DNA of 64,000 nt from Blattamonas nauphoetae. Its lineage: Eukaryota > Preaxostyla > Oxymonadida. The stretch covers positions 62,001 to 126,000 of the forward strand of contig JARBJD010000024.1 of NCBI GenBank assembly GCA_033064195.1, written 5' to 3'. Made by a program: the position numbers and the translations under genes. Shown here piece by piece: positions 21,084 to 31,430 of this stretch. Position 1 is the first letter of the stretch; each line of letters starts with the position of its first letter. The notes under the pieces were generated by a model, which was not told the DNA's origin, ran no database searches, and saw nothing but the letters and a program-made list of their open reading frames with translations.

Positions 21084-22478
21084 ATGATAACGGAAGTTCG
21101 AGCCTTCGATGGCCAACGAAGTGAACCGAGTTTCTACCAAGATACTACAACGGTCCTTCTTGCTCCGTCCGAAAACAATATTTTTGATCCACCCCTCTCA
21201 CAAGATCCCCTCACAGGAACAGTGCTCGATATGTACATGGATCGGGACACTCTTCCTCGCGGCATTTCGTTTCATTCGAATTCTCCCACTGTTAAGTTAT
21301 GTGAAGGTGAAGAACCCATCAACTTAAGCACCTCGCCTGTTTCTTTCGGCTCAAGCACTTCGCCTATCTCTCAATCGTCCCATGGCATCGGTTCGTCGTC
21401 TCATTCGTCCACTTTCTCCTCCTCTCTCTTCCTCCCATCGCATATATCCTCACTCCTCGACCAATCTCCCCTTAGCCAATCGAATGAGTTCGACAGTCCT
21501 GAGGCCAGGAACTACATTTCTTTCCCAACTGCTGCACCATTCCCTGGTGAGTACTTAACGCCGTCACTGACTCAGTTCCAACCTGGATTGGGAACACTTC
21601 ATCCCGATTTCGACTCATCTCTCCCCAATCCAAGTGTGTTCCCAAAGATCTTTGGCGCAGGAGACATGAATCCTGATATCTTTCCTCTTACACCGCCGGA
21701 ATTCAAATCAGAGGAGCTTCCGAAGCCGAACGTGGACAAGGTCTACTCTCCTCCCACAGTGATCTCATTTCCGGACAAAGACAGCTCTCTGCAACCTCTC
21801 TCGTTTTTGGGCTACAAACCACTCGTTTTTTCCTCTCCGCCTGAAACGTCGCCAATTCAATTCCCCCATCCGCCCAAAGATCCTCTCCCACCGCCGATCA
21901 ACACTCTCCCGCCTGAGCTTCACATCGAATACCCACAATCACTACCCCAACCCCGACCCACTGCGTCAGTGCAAAATATTGTCACACCACCATCGGCCCA
22001 CAACACTAAAGTCGATATGTTCAATGTTCAGCCCAAAGTTAAACAACAGGCTCCGATATACCAACCGGCGTCTCTCGTGGTCTTCCAGCCTGCGCCGAAG
22101 ATCAGCCAACCGCAGTTGTTGTCTCTTCCGTTCAGCATTCGCAATCTTCTCAATCAGAAGAACCAGGATCTTCTCCCATATTATCTGGACCTTTTCCCGA
22201 CGATGTCCTCGTCCAGCACGTATCTCGGTGCCTTCAAACATTCTGTATCTATCGACAGGCAGACTGGCTGGATTGCCTGCACCACTTTTCCTGATAATGT
22301 GTTTTGCGATCTTCGAAAGATCAACAGGCTCCAGCGTTCTTTCTGCAAGCCGGGCGCGCTTGTGAAGTTCAAGATTGTGCTTAATGTCAAGTCCCAATCG
22401 TACTTTTCGGCTGAACAACCTTATCTTGTGAACGATACTGATCAATACCTCACACAACCACAAAATCCAAAATTATGA
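21084..22478 (+). CDS. Ser/Pro-rich protein with possible cold-shock-like C-terminal domain
   Basis: Complete 464-residue frame from ATG to TGA, no intron needed. Residues ~1-320 are low-complexity, rich in Ser, Pro, Phe and Leu, probably disordered. Residues ~355-450 look folded: YLGAFKHSV, then a TGWIAC strand, DNVFCDLRKINRL, a basic turn, and GALVKFKIVLN...AEQPYLV. The order of strands and the G-x-V-x-F step resemble an OB-fold/cold-shock domain, but the usual RNP aromatic motifs are weak, so this is an inference. It might bind RNA. It converges with COG6, with ~140 bases between the stops. Confidence 0.65.
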   Translation: MITEVRAFDGQRSEPSFYQDTTTVLLAPSENNIFDPPLSQDPLTGTVLDMYMDRDTLPRGISFHSNSPTVKLCEGEEPINLSTSPVSFGSSTSPISQSSHGIGSSSHSSTFSSSLFLPSHISSLLDQSPLSQSNEFDSPEARNYISFPTAAPFPGEYLTPSLTQFQPGLGTLHPDFDSSLPNPSVFPKIFGAGDMNPDIFPLTPPEFKSEELPKPNVDKVYSPPTVISFPDKDSSLQPLSFLGYKPLVFSSPPETSPIQFPHPPKDPLPPPINTLPPELHIEYPQSLPQPRPTASVQNIVTPPSAHNTKVDMFNVQPKVKQQAPIYQPASLVVFQPAPKISQPQLLSLPFSIRNLLNQKNQDLLPYYLDLFPTMSSSSTYLGAFKHSVSIDRQTGWIACTTFPDNVFCDLRKINRLQRSFCKPGALVKFKIVLNVKSQSYFSAEQPYLVNDTDQYLTQPQNPKL

Positions 22479-22619
22479 TTTAATTTGTATCTTTCCAAGG
22501 ACTATTATTTTATAATTCTGTGTTTTTCCGCTGTGTCCAATATTTTCATTCATTACTCTTTGTCTCACAGCTCTCCCAGACGAGTTGCGGTTTTTTGTTT
22601 TTTCTCAAAAAGAGAACCT

Positions 22620-25606
22620 TCACACCTCAAGTGTGTCAAAATGTATAATCAATCGTATTTCACTTGCACTTAAGACTCTTGTGTCGATATCTGGGATGAA
22701 TTGGGTGAATCCTTGCTGAGGATTGACCACAAACTCACGGATCGTTTGGATGGCTGCAACAACCATACTAAAGGGATGATAAGCAAAAAATGAAGAAAAT
22801 GGATGGAAAAATGATCAAAGAACATCAATATGCTAAAAAAATTGGACATACTTGGATAGAGTTGTTGCAACTGTCCGTTTGTCATTTGTGGATTTGATCA
22901 TCCTTAAACAGGTGAAAAACAAGGGATTATTGGGGTCAGTCGATGGCAACTGTGTTGAAGCTGTAAGTTTGGTCAATATCAGAAGAACATCAGAAGCAGA
23001 AATCCGCTTTCCATCTTCTCCCGTCTTCCTCTTCCCGCCAGCCTCTTTCACCCCACCCCTTCCATCACCCTCCCCCACAACAACACCCGCCCTCCCCTCC
23101 TCTTCATCCACACCCATCATCGGGACAATAAACACGCCATCGTCGCTGTCTGCGTCAGAGTCTGGTTGAGGCAGGCCAAACCCGTTTGAGATTGGGTCGA
23201 TTTGCCGAACTGATGCTTCGAGTTGTTCCTTCGCTATTCTTTCTATTTCTTCCTTCTTCTTTTTCTCTTTATTCCATTCGACAGCGAGATTGTAAAGTTC
23301 GGTTGCTCCTGTGCGGTTGATGAAGAGAGACAACTCGGAGTGAGTGAAAGAGGTGATGTGGGTGTGGATGTGTTTGGATATGATGATTGTGGAAGACAGA
23401 GACAGCGTGAAAGGAACAGTTGAGAGGAGGGTTTCCAGTGACCTCTGGGATTGGGAAAGAAGGGAAAAATTCAACATGAGAAGGATCAAAGGAATGGGAA
23501 TCAGAGCAGAAAGGAGAAAAGGAGGCGAAATGATTGAGAAGAAGGGAATGGAAGGACGACGGTGTTGAAAAGGGACAAACGAGGATATAAGAGAGTGTGT
23601 TGACAAGGAAAGCAGATGCCGAGTGTGTGTTTGGAGTGAAATATGATGAAAGTGGGGTTGCCCAAACTGTCAAAGCCGAGGACAGTTGAGAAAGGACAGT
23701 TTCGAAGAGGATGGAGTACTTGGGGAGAATAAGAAGGAAAAATGGGGAAAAACATTGAAAAGGGAAGAATATAATAGAAAATGACAATTTTTGTAATTAT
23801 TACGTCTTATATCAAACTGTATCCTTCATCCAGCTCATTCTGGTGTCTTCTGGAGTATCGTCTTTCCCGTCCCGTTCCACGCTGACTGAAACTACCATCA
23901 CAACCATTCTCAGAAGGGAGAGTGTATCGGCAACGAATTGAGGGATAAAAGGAGCCTGTTCCTTCGACATCCCCGAAGATGGTTGTTGTTCTGAGAATAA
24001 AAGAAGAAATTAGTGAAATAAACAAGAAAAACATAAATATAATATCAGAATCGTGAGGAGATGAAAGGAGAGTCGGCATACGTGTCTCAGGAGGGCTGAA
24101 GAGGTTGAGGGTGAGTGAATTCAATTCATGCGGCGTTGGTTGCGTTGGAAAACTGAGTTTGGACACCGCGTGAACAAATAAACCCAAAATTTCCTTCTGT
24201 TCCCTCAGAAACTCGGTGAGGAGAGGATGAGACGAAAATGAAGAATGCTGCGGCGGCGGAACACAAGAAAGCGTCGGAAGGAGATTCGAGGCGTGAATGG
24301 ATGATAAAAGGGTCAGCAAGAACGATGGGACCAATTGTTTCGGATTCTGAGTCGTCACTTTGCTGGTTTCCAACAACGAGAGTGAGTGCGAATGGATTGA
24401 AAATGCAGATTGCAGGAGCAAAACAGGAGATGTATGAAGGTTGGCTTTGATGGAATCAAAATGTTGTTTGACGAGTTCTGTGATCGGTTTGAGGAGACTG
24501 ACTGTGTATTCGAAGATTCCGCGTTTTGACGGCGGAATAGTGCTCAAAAAGAAATCAGAATTGGTTTCGGGAAAGAAGGTGCCGAAAATTGACTTAAGAA
24601 GGGATGGAGATTGGTTGAGGTAGAGTGAGAGGGAAGATTGGGTTCGTTTTATCGATCCTCCCAAATCTTCGAAAAGAGAACTTAATTGACCAAGAGCAGT
24701 GTCATTATTCCGTTTAGACGATTCTAATGACATTTCATACTCGTTGAGAAGAAATTCTGAATGGAGGACCTGAACAGAATGCTCAACGTACGGCGTCATG
24801 TCATCCCGCCCCTGAAGGATAAGGATTGCCACAAGAAACGCTAACTGCAGCGAGCTTATCTGTTCAGAGAGAGGATGACTGTGTTCGGTTTTTGTGTCTG
24901 ATAGAGGCTGGGCTTGGTTTTCGATGTGTTGAAAAAGGGTGGGTGGGATCAGGATGTCGGTGAAAGAACAGTTAGACTCAGCAAGTGATTTGAAGAGTCC
25001 ATCTGTCCACTTTTGAACGAAGGTCACGGTTGTATCGAGAAGAGCTTCGACTTTTGCTAAAATGACTTTTCTGATCGATTCATCGATCAATTCGTGGTCT
25101 TTCCGACATAGGTCGGAAACTTGGAGCAATCGAAGATATGTCGAGAAGAATTGCGGATTATTTGGGGCAATGGCCAGATTCTTCTCGTCTTCAGGTGTGA
25201 AAGTTGATGTGAGGGCGAAATCTTGAATAATCTCAGCTGAGCGTTGCATTTCATCTTGTTTCATCTGTAGATCTTCGAATTCATGGAGGAATGGCGCGAT
25301 CTTTTCCCTAGTACTGTCCAATATTGTGTTTATTTGAGGGAAAACTTGTTTGATTGAGAGAACAGTCGATTCTAGATTTTCTAAATCAGCAAGAGATTTC
25401 CGGAGAGCTTCGAGTGGTTTGTTGACAATATCTGATGAGGTTGCTCTGATTGAAGACAATATCGAACTTGACGAGGGAGAATCATCTGAAGATATCAGAT
25501 TGACAAGGTTAAAGAGCAAACAAGGAAAAGGTCCAAAAAAATCAAGGGCCTGTCTGAAATCGTTGTCATCGAACTTAATATTTTGATAATGTAGGCTTGA
25601 ATTCAT
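22620..25606 (-). CDS. COG6: Conserved oligomeric Golgi complex subunit 6, five exons
   Basis: Tethering-complex subunit for retrograde vesicles at the Golgi. Exons (minus strand): 25606-24082, 23990-23818, 23718-23581, 23444-22852 and 22767-22620. Introns are 91 (GTATGC), 99 (GTTTGA), 136 (GTTTGT) and 84 nt (GTATGT), all ending in AG, and every junction keeps phase, giving 858 residues and a TGA stop. Family order is kept: an N-terminal coiled coil of ~120 residues, the EDEKNLAI...FFSTYLRLLQV region, a central FEYTVSLLKP domain, FLVNTLSYIL, a segment ending LYNLAVEWN, and a C-terminal domain with VVAAIQTIREFVVNP and RVLSASEIRL matching the usual COG6 tail. It is longer than animal COG6 because of a ~60-residue acidic/Gly insertion. 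The frame is open ~34 codons upstream of the ATG, so the start could differ. Confidence 0.82.
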
Positions 25607-25717
25607 GAAATGGTTAGATCGTCCCGTAACAGATGTTTTCCTTCGGGCAGGAGAGGCTTTTCGATTTGATCTTGTGAATCCAAATCTTTCACACTTTTTT
25701 TCTGTCAATCAACCAAT
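25607..25717. promoter_or_regulatory. Shared upstream region of COG6 and the SNAPC4-like gene
   Basis: Only 111 bases separate the two divergent ATGs, so both promoters must lie here or overlap the genes. I see no clear TATA element. Part of it is open in the COG6 frame, so the COG6 start may lie further right. Confidence 0.45.
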
Positions 25718-27422
25718 ATGAACCCTCAGATGGGTATGATTTTTCTAAGCTCATTTTTGTCTTGCCATCATCACATTCCGATTCATACCCCATTTTTTAT
25801 CGTTTCCATCTCCTCAAACTTGTACAATTTTTTTCTCCTTAGATTCTCAACAAGGTCCCACAGGATACGCTCCAGAGGTAGCCCCAACCCTCCCCGCTCC
25901 GTTCCAAGAAGGACCGGTCGAAGGTCAGACTAATATTGACTTCGCACTCCAGGCCAACATTGAATACCGCCATTTCCTCCAGAGCCAGCTCGAAGCCATC
26001 TATCGTCGTCGCCAAGAGCTCCGTGTTGAAATAGAGAAGTTGCAACGTGTCGATCAGGTCGCCTTATCGGCTCAGCCCACCAAAATTTCGCCTGAAAGAA
26101 CAGCCAGCCTTGAACTGTTCTCGCTCGGAAGCGGATCTCGTCCAGATGATAATCAGGACACTATCAATCGCAGCAAGACTCACCCTCAAATTCCTCTGCA
26201 ATTCAGAATCAAAAAGTGGACCGACACCGAGAAACATACTCTTCGAATCGCGATCCGTCAGCAGAACAGAGATTATTTGAAAAGAGAGGCTCTGGCCAAG
26301 TATCAAGCTTCAGCAAAGACAGATGAGGACAAAGAACGCTATGAAACAACCAAGAAGAGCATTGATAGCATGGACATCAGAGAGCTTGATCAGACCGTCG
26401 AACAAATTGATTGGGATCAAGTCGCCAAACAACAAGTGATGTCTCGGTCTGCCCACGAGTGCCGTATCCGCTGGATGAACGTCGACGCTCCCTGGATCAA
26501 CCACAGTGAATGGACAAAGGACGAAGATCGATTCCTTCTCCAGCTTGCCCAGCAGCATCAGGGCTACGATTGGCATATCATTGCTGAGCAGATGGCCCAA
26601 CAACGCGGCATCCACCGAACTCCCACGCAATGCTTCATTCGATACCAGCGTCATCTGAACTCGAACCTGACGAAGAGCAAATGGACCGACGAAGAAGATC
26701 AGATCCTTCAGCAAGCTGTGAAGTTGTATGGTCTGAAGAACTGGGGACAAGTCGCCAACTGTCTTGAAGGTCGCACAGGCCAACAATGCCTTCACAGATA
26801 CCAAAAGACTCTCGACCCTGATATCAAGAAGGGAAAGTGGGACTGGGAGGAAGATCGTCGTCTCCAGCTCGCAGTCGCCATCTACGGACCAGGGAAATGG
26901 TCTGTCATCAGTGCTCATGTCCCGAAGCGAACAGATGTCCAATGTCGTGAACGCTACTGCAATATTCTTGATGCAACGATTTCGCATGAGGCATGGACTC
27001 AAGAAGAGGATCAGCGTCTGCTGCAAGTGGTGGAGCAGGTTGGAGTCGGAAAATGGAGTGAGATCGCAAGCATCATGCGAAACAGAACAGATTCTCAATG
27101 CTGGAAGCGTTGGAAGGCTCTGAAGAGAGACGATCTTGAACAATACCAACAGCGCATCCAACAGTATCGCATTATCAGCGGAATGATGCCCGGCCAGATG
27201 CAATTCACACTTCCTCCAGACGTCGAAGAACGTCTCCGCCTTGCTCATCAGCACTTCCAGCAACAAGCTACTGCCTTGAACATGACTGATACAGCGTCAG
27301 GAGACGAATTCCAGCGCGTCCTGAATGCCATGCTCCAAGCAGGCGGTGAATATGCCGAATCAGCTCAGATGCTGGTTACTCCCCCTGTCGTGCCACAAAT
27401 GCCCGAAGCAGCCAAGGCATAA
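25718..27422 (+). CDS. SNAPC4: SNAPC4-like Myb protein (4.5 Myb repeats), two exons
   Basis: Exon 1 is 16 bases (25718-25733). A 109 nt intron (25734-25842, GTATGA..TTAG) follows, then exon 2 from 25843, giving 531 residues. After an N-terminal part (EYRHFLQSQLEA helix, ~residues 44-80), an incomplete repeat with W131 is followed by four Myb repeats at about 229-277, 286-326, 338-380 and 390-431, with regularly spaced tryptophans and motifs such as WTDEED, KKGKWDWEED, RTDVQCRERY. The half repeat plus four is the layout of SNAP190, the DNA-binding subunit of the snRNA-activating complex. A general R2R3-type Myb is the alternative. The stop is TAA; if TAA were Gln here the frame would run ~20 codons more to a TGA. 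Gln codons are abundant (>50) and all CAA/CAG. Confidence 0.78.
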
Positions 27423-27624
27423 CCACTCACCTCAGATTTTATGATTGTTTGTTGTTTTTTTATTGTGGAACATCGGGAATGAGACAATGATGGTCGGATC
27501 GTCTTCAGGTGAGTTCTTTGACAGGTGATGTGTGTGTAAAAAGGACAGACTGGGATGAAGTAACCAAACTGAATTGAAAGCAAACAATGATAAGTTAAAA
27601 GTCAAACAAGAGAGAAATAAAACA

Positions 27625-30057
27625 TCATTTCTCACTCTTTCCCTTCTTCTTCTCCTTGTCCTCCTTCTTCCTCAACCAATTCGCTACCTGCTCCTTCGTG
27701 AGAGGCAGAAGATGGGCCTGGACAATGCGATGCCCATCATTCGACGAATGACTGTCACTGAGACTTCCCTCGCTTTCCACTTCCCCTCCCTCCTCACCTT
27801 CCTTCTTCTCTCTTCCTTCCATCCGCTCTTTCTCTTCCTTCTGCTCCTTCCCTTTCATTTCTCTCTCTTCCATGTCTTTCTCCTTTTCCGGACATTTCTT
27901 CGGATTGTGGGATGGTTTCGAAGATGGCGACTTCTCCAACAGCATCGGCGAAGACAGTCTCTTCGCAGTTTTTGTGAGCGTGCCTTTGGCTGGCTCGGAT
28001 GTCTTCGCTTTGTCCTGATTGTCTGTCGATGTGTCTGTGCTCGGTTGTGGTGCTCTCTTTGTCTTGTCGGGAGATGATTTGTGGGTCTTCTCCGTTCGAA
28101 GTCTGTTCTCTGCTGTCTGTTTCCTTCCTCGCTTCGTTTCTTCCTTTTTCGCATCTTCCTGCTTTTGGGGATGGTCTTTCGTTTTCTGAGGTTCTTTTCG
28201 CTCAGAAGCATTGATCTTCCTCTGCTTTGGCTTGTGTCGGTCGTCTTCGGTTGGAGGAAAGTCGTGGGTGTCTTTTCCTCGTCCATCCTCTTTCGCTCTG
28301 CTTCTCTGCCGTGTCGGTGTTCGAGTGACATCCATATCTTCCCGATCATCTTGTCTCGGACACTTCTGCGAGCGTGCGTGAGATTTCTGAGAACTTAATT
28401 TGGTTCGCGGTGGTGTGACGGGACTCGATTTTGGATATTGGTGTGATGTGTCTGTAAGCTTCGTCGTGCTTGTCTTTTGTCCCTCTCTCACTTCGTTCAT
28501 CTCAACCAACCCCTGATTCCCCGATTTCAATCTCGCCTGTTGCGTCAGAAGCCGATTTGGAGTCATCGTGAGATGTCGAGACGAAGGTAATTCCAGCTGA
28601 GGCGAAGAGTGAGTCTGAACGAGTGTCCCAAGAGACGGTTGTCTTGACAGAACTTGTGGCAGATTCAGCTTGTCCATCTCAACAGGAAGACTTGTTGGTT
28701 TGGGGATGGTCAGTTGAGACGTGGATGCGATCTGGTTGGTTGTTGTGCTTTGTTGTGAATCTTTGAGAGTTCCCAATCTCGTTTTCAGACTTCTCCCAAC
28801 ACTCGCTGACCGCTCCATCTTTCGTTTGGAAGCTGGTGAAGCTAACAGCGGCGAGTATTCCAGTCGATTCACCAGTTTTGTGTTTAGTGGATTGAGCGCG
28901 TTGAATTGGAGAGGCTCCGTGTGAAGTGATGGCTGTGTGTTAGCCAAGTGTGCATGAGGGGATGGAAGAGGGTGTTTAGGTGGGGAGACAGCAGGTGACG
29001 ATGGGTGGGAATGAGGAGAGTTCGTGGTTGGACTTTTCTCTCCTTCGTTGCACTCTGACGTGATCGGCTCGCTGACAAGAACAGTTGTCGTCATCGATTC
29101 GAACCTTTCCGACTGAGGCGACACGTCTGGAGTGATTGTGGAGAGTTGAGGTTCTGAGTCGGTGTCTCTTGTTGTTGAGAGAGCTTGTTCACCATACCGT
29201 TCGGGCCAGAGGAGAGAGTTGATGAGTGAGGAATATCGATCTTGGAGGGTCATGACAGGTTTGGAAGGTGATGCGAAAGGAGCTGAAGGAGAAAACGATG
29301 AAAGAGGTAATGAGATCATACTGACGAGACAGGTCGATTCTTGTTTGTGTTGTTCCGTTTCATCCATCTGTCCTTTGGTGGCGATGTCCTCAAGTTGCTT
29401 TTCACTTGTTGACACGACTTTCACCGTTTGCGTCAGCACTTTGTGTTGTTTCCGAACAGGACCAGAGTTTCTTGGGCGTGGGAGGGGTGTTGTGCGAGAG
29501 AGAGGTTCAAGACGATGAGAATGATCGAGCCCTTCGCCTTCGTCTTTTACAGTCTCAATAAGGTCTCTTGTATGACTTTCTGGTGTTTTTCGAAAGATAG
29601 CAACGTTTGATGTGGACGGAGACCGTCTTGTGACAATATTTGGTACAGAAGCACTTCTCGTGTGAGTGGGTTGTTTTTCGGGGAGTGATTCTGTGAAAGG
29701 AGTGATAGTGAAAGAAGGGTGGATGGAAAAATACCCAATTCCCGCGGAAATGAGGTTAAATATCTTCGCCGAGGTAGATAAGCGATAAGTCTGAGCTTGT
29801 TCGGGAGAGGATTCGGAATCGGGAGAGAATAGGTGTCCTGTACATATAATGGTCATCATAACAATGAAGAGGATGGAATAAAAGAAACCCTTCCATAGAA
29901 GCGACGGGAGATGTCTGAGGCATGTTTTGCGAACGAGTCCAGAAGTTTGGAGAGTGTCTTCGGATCCGAATGGAGCGTATCGACTTTTAGCGCTTTCCAG
30001 ACGATCTCTCTGGTAGGAGGGATGGTTGGAGGGATCGGGAGTCCAATTCTTACACAT
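27625..30057 (-). CDS. Single-pass membrane protein with long charged low-complexity tail
   Basis: Complete 810-residue frame, ATG at 30057, TGA at the end. Residues ~54-76 are a strong membrane segment preceded by basic residues, with no cleavable signal peptide. The remaining ~730 residues are disordered-looking: Ser/Thr/Pro-rich in the first half, Lys/Glu/Arg-rich near the C-terminus (EKEKDMEEREMKGKEQKEEKER region) and ending KKEDKEKKKGKSEK. I do not recognise the family. It might anchor cytoskeleton or chromatin to a membrane, but the sequence does not show this. Its end faces the SNAPC4-like gene, with ~200 bases between the stops. Confidence 0.7.
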   Translation of the reverse strand: MCKNWTPDPSNHPSYQRDRLESAKSRYAPFGSEDTLQTSGLVRKTCLRHLPSLLWKGFFYSILFIVMMTIICTGHLFSPDSESSPEQAQTYRLSTSAKIFNLISAGIGYFSIHPSFTITPFTESLPEKQPTHTRSASVPNIVTRRSPSTSNVAIFRKTPESHTRDLIETVKDEGEGLDHSHRLEPLSRTTPLPRPRNSGPVRKQHKVLTQTVKVVSTSEKQLEDIATKGQMDETEQHKQESTCLVSMISLPLSSFSPSAPFASPSKPVMTLQDRYSSLINSLLWPERYGEQALSTTRDTDSEPQLSTITPDVSPQSERFESMTTTVLVSEPITSECNEGEKSPTTNSPHSHPSSPAVSPPKHPLPSPHAHLANTQPSLHTEPLQFNALNPLNTKLVNRLEYSPLLASPASKRKMERSASVGRSLKTRLGTLKDSQQSTTTNQIASTSQLTIPKPTSLPVEMDKLNLPQVLSRQPSLGTLVQTHSSPQLELPSSRHLTMTPNRLLTQQARLKSGNQGLVEMNEVREGQKTSTTKLTDTSHQYPKSSPVTPPRTKLSSQKSHARSQKCPRQDDREDMDVTRTPTRQRSRAKEDGRGKDTHDFPPTEDDRHKPKQRKINASERKEPQKTKDHPQKQEDAKKEETKRGRKQTAENRLRTEKTHKSSPDKTKRAPQPSTDTSTDNQDKAKTSEPAKGTLTKTAKRLSSPMLLEKSPSSKPSHNPKKCPEKEKDMEEREMKGKEQKEEKERMEGREKKEGEEGGEVESEGSLSDSHSSNDGHRIVQAHLLPLTKEQVANWLRKKEDKEKKKGKSEK

Positions 30058-30108
30058 TTAAGCTGGTGGCCGACTGAATGATGAAAATCGAACAAAAAAA
30101 CATAGATA

Positions 30109-30698
30109 TCAAAGAAATTGGAACGGAAATTGGATAAATCTTTGTAAACTGATCATACTATCCTCATAACACTTCTTAAAATTGTACAAAACATCTGAGA
30201 AGGAAGAGAATTCAATGGGTTTCGTCCCGAGAGTGTCTTTCCTGCTTAATCCAATAGATCCAAACTTTTTCTTGTGTTTCAAGAATAATACAATGTGTCT
30301 ATAACAGAAAAATGACTGAAATAGAAAGAATGAGACTTGTGGCTCTTCGACGGTCCGATCGATTTGAATCCAACTGGGATTGCTGTCAGCTTTGGGACAT
30401 CGAACAGAAAGTAAATAGCGAGAAAAACAGCCTCCAGGCATTGGATTGGGAGTCGGGAGTGGATCATCACGTTCGCCCCATTGAGAATAGTTGAGAACGG
30501 AACATATTTGTCTGTTGGATAGAACGTGCGGCGAATTCTGTTGTACCCGAAACTTTTAATGAACTTATCGACGTCATTTACGAAGTGTAAGACATTGTCC
30601 CCTTCTGAAAATGTTGGTACAGGTAGATTAGGTGGCGAAATGAGTGATTGAGAATTTTGGAGGAGAAGGAGGGCTTCATAGAGACTTTGTTTGGACAT
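30109..30698 (-). CDS. Vasohibin-type tubulin tyrosine carboxypeptidase
   Basis: Vasohibins remove the C-terminal tyrosine of alpha-tubulin. Exon 1 runs from 30698 to 30337, a 38 nt intron (30336-30299, GTCTCA..ATAG) follows, and exon 2 is 30298-30109 (TGA): 183 residues. Seen in order: FGYNRIRRTF, SRLPIQCLEAVFLAIYF with the catalytic-type Cys87, a PVGFKS strand, HIVLF with His122, and GSIGLSRKDTL with Ser139. The Cys-His spacing (35) and His-Ser spacing (17) equal those of animal vasohibins only when the 38 nt intron is removed, which supports the model. The C-terminal helix (LYNFKKCYEDS) also fits. It is shorter than animal vasohibins. The frame is open upstream without an ATG (to ~30796), so a further N-terminal exon is possible. 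Confidence 0.82.
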
Positions 30699-30776
30699 AC
30701 GCCCATCTTTTCCATCAAGAAAGAGGTTAAGTACATCTGGATGGAAAGATGGGTCTGATGTCACTTCTGGTGTCAC

Positions 30777-31430
30777 GGTCAGTTCGAAGAAAATAAAATT
30801 AGGTTTGAGATCTTAATTCAATCAAACATGTTCTAAACAATCAAGCTCAGATATGAGTTTGTAAAAAAAACTGGGGTGATAATCCTGCTAGGCATGGCTA
30901 ACCGGCCAAAAGTGCCGGTCAGTGTCACTTCATTATTTTTCAAAGGGTCAGATCTCAGAGACTTGTTCAATCACATTCTAAAAACGAGAAAACTGCAACT
31001 TCACAGACATACCTATACCTGTGTGTAGGCTTGTCTGACCGGCTAAAAGTGCCGGTCAGTGTCAGTTCTGAATTCATCAAAGGGTCAGATCTCAGAGAAT
31101 CCTTAAGCTGCATGTTAAGAACGTGAATCTGACATGCCAGCAGATATATCTGTCAATATTTACTAACTGATCCCGTTTGGCAACCTTCTTTCCATTGTTT
31201 CTGCTCGCCGGAAAAAAGACAGGATGGATCAAGACTGTCTCGCGAAATTTGGCTTAAACGAAAACTTTAATCGGAAGCGGTTGCACAAATGGTTCATTTT
31301 CTCCTCCTCACATCTGTTTTAGATTGAAACCTCTCTGGTATCAACTCTGATCCCTCCTTCGTCTTCATCTCATAAGAGTGTTCATCTTTCACAGTATTCT
31401 CCTCGTTTAACTCTTACTTTTTCTCCACAG
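30777..31430. repeat. Gene-free stretch with two direct copies of a hairpin-bearing repeat
   Basis: Two direct copies (about 30899-30964 and 31036-31097) share ccggc(c/t)aaaagtgccgg, a small hairpin, followed by tcagtgtca and, after a gap, tcaaagggtcagatctcagaga. The 19 bases at 31025-31043 recur in inverse orientation at 34195-34213. The rest may hold the promoter and first exon of the next gene; a pyrimidine tract ending in CAG at 31430 looks like a 3' splice site. Confidence 0.55.

Noticed and set aside
27420-27482. Extension of the SNAPC4-like protein past TAA to the next TGA
   Set aside because: The ~20 added codons look like 3' UTR (pyrimidine-rich, no conserved motif), so TAA was kept as the end.
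30279-30776. Treating the two overlapping minus-strand frames at 30.1-30.8 kb as separate genes
   Set aside because: Each holds half of the vasohibin catalytic set and a 38-nt intron joins them with the exact family spacing.
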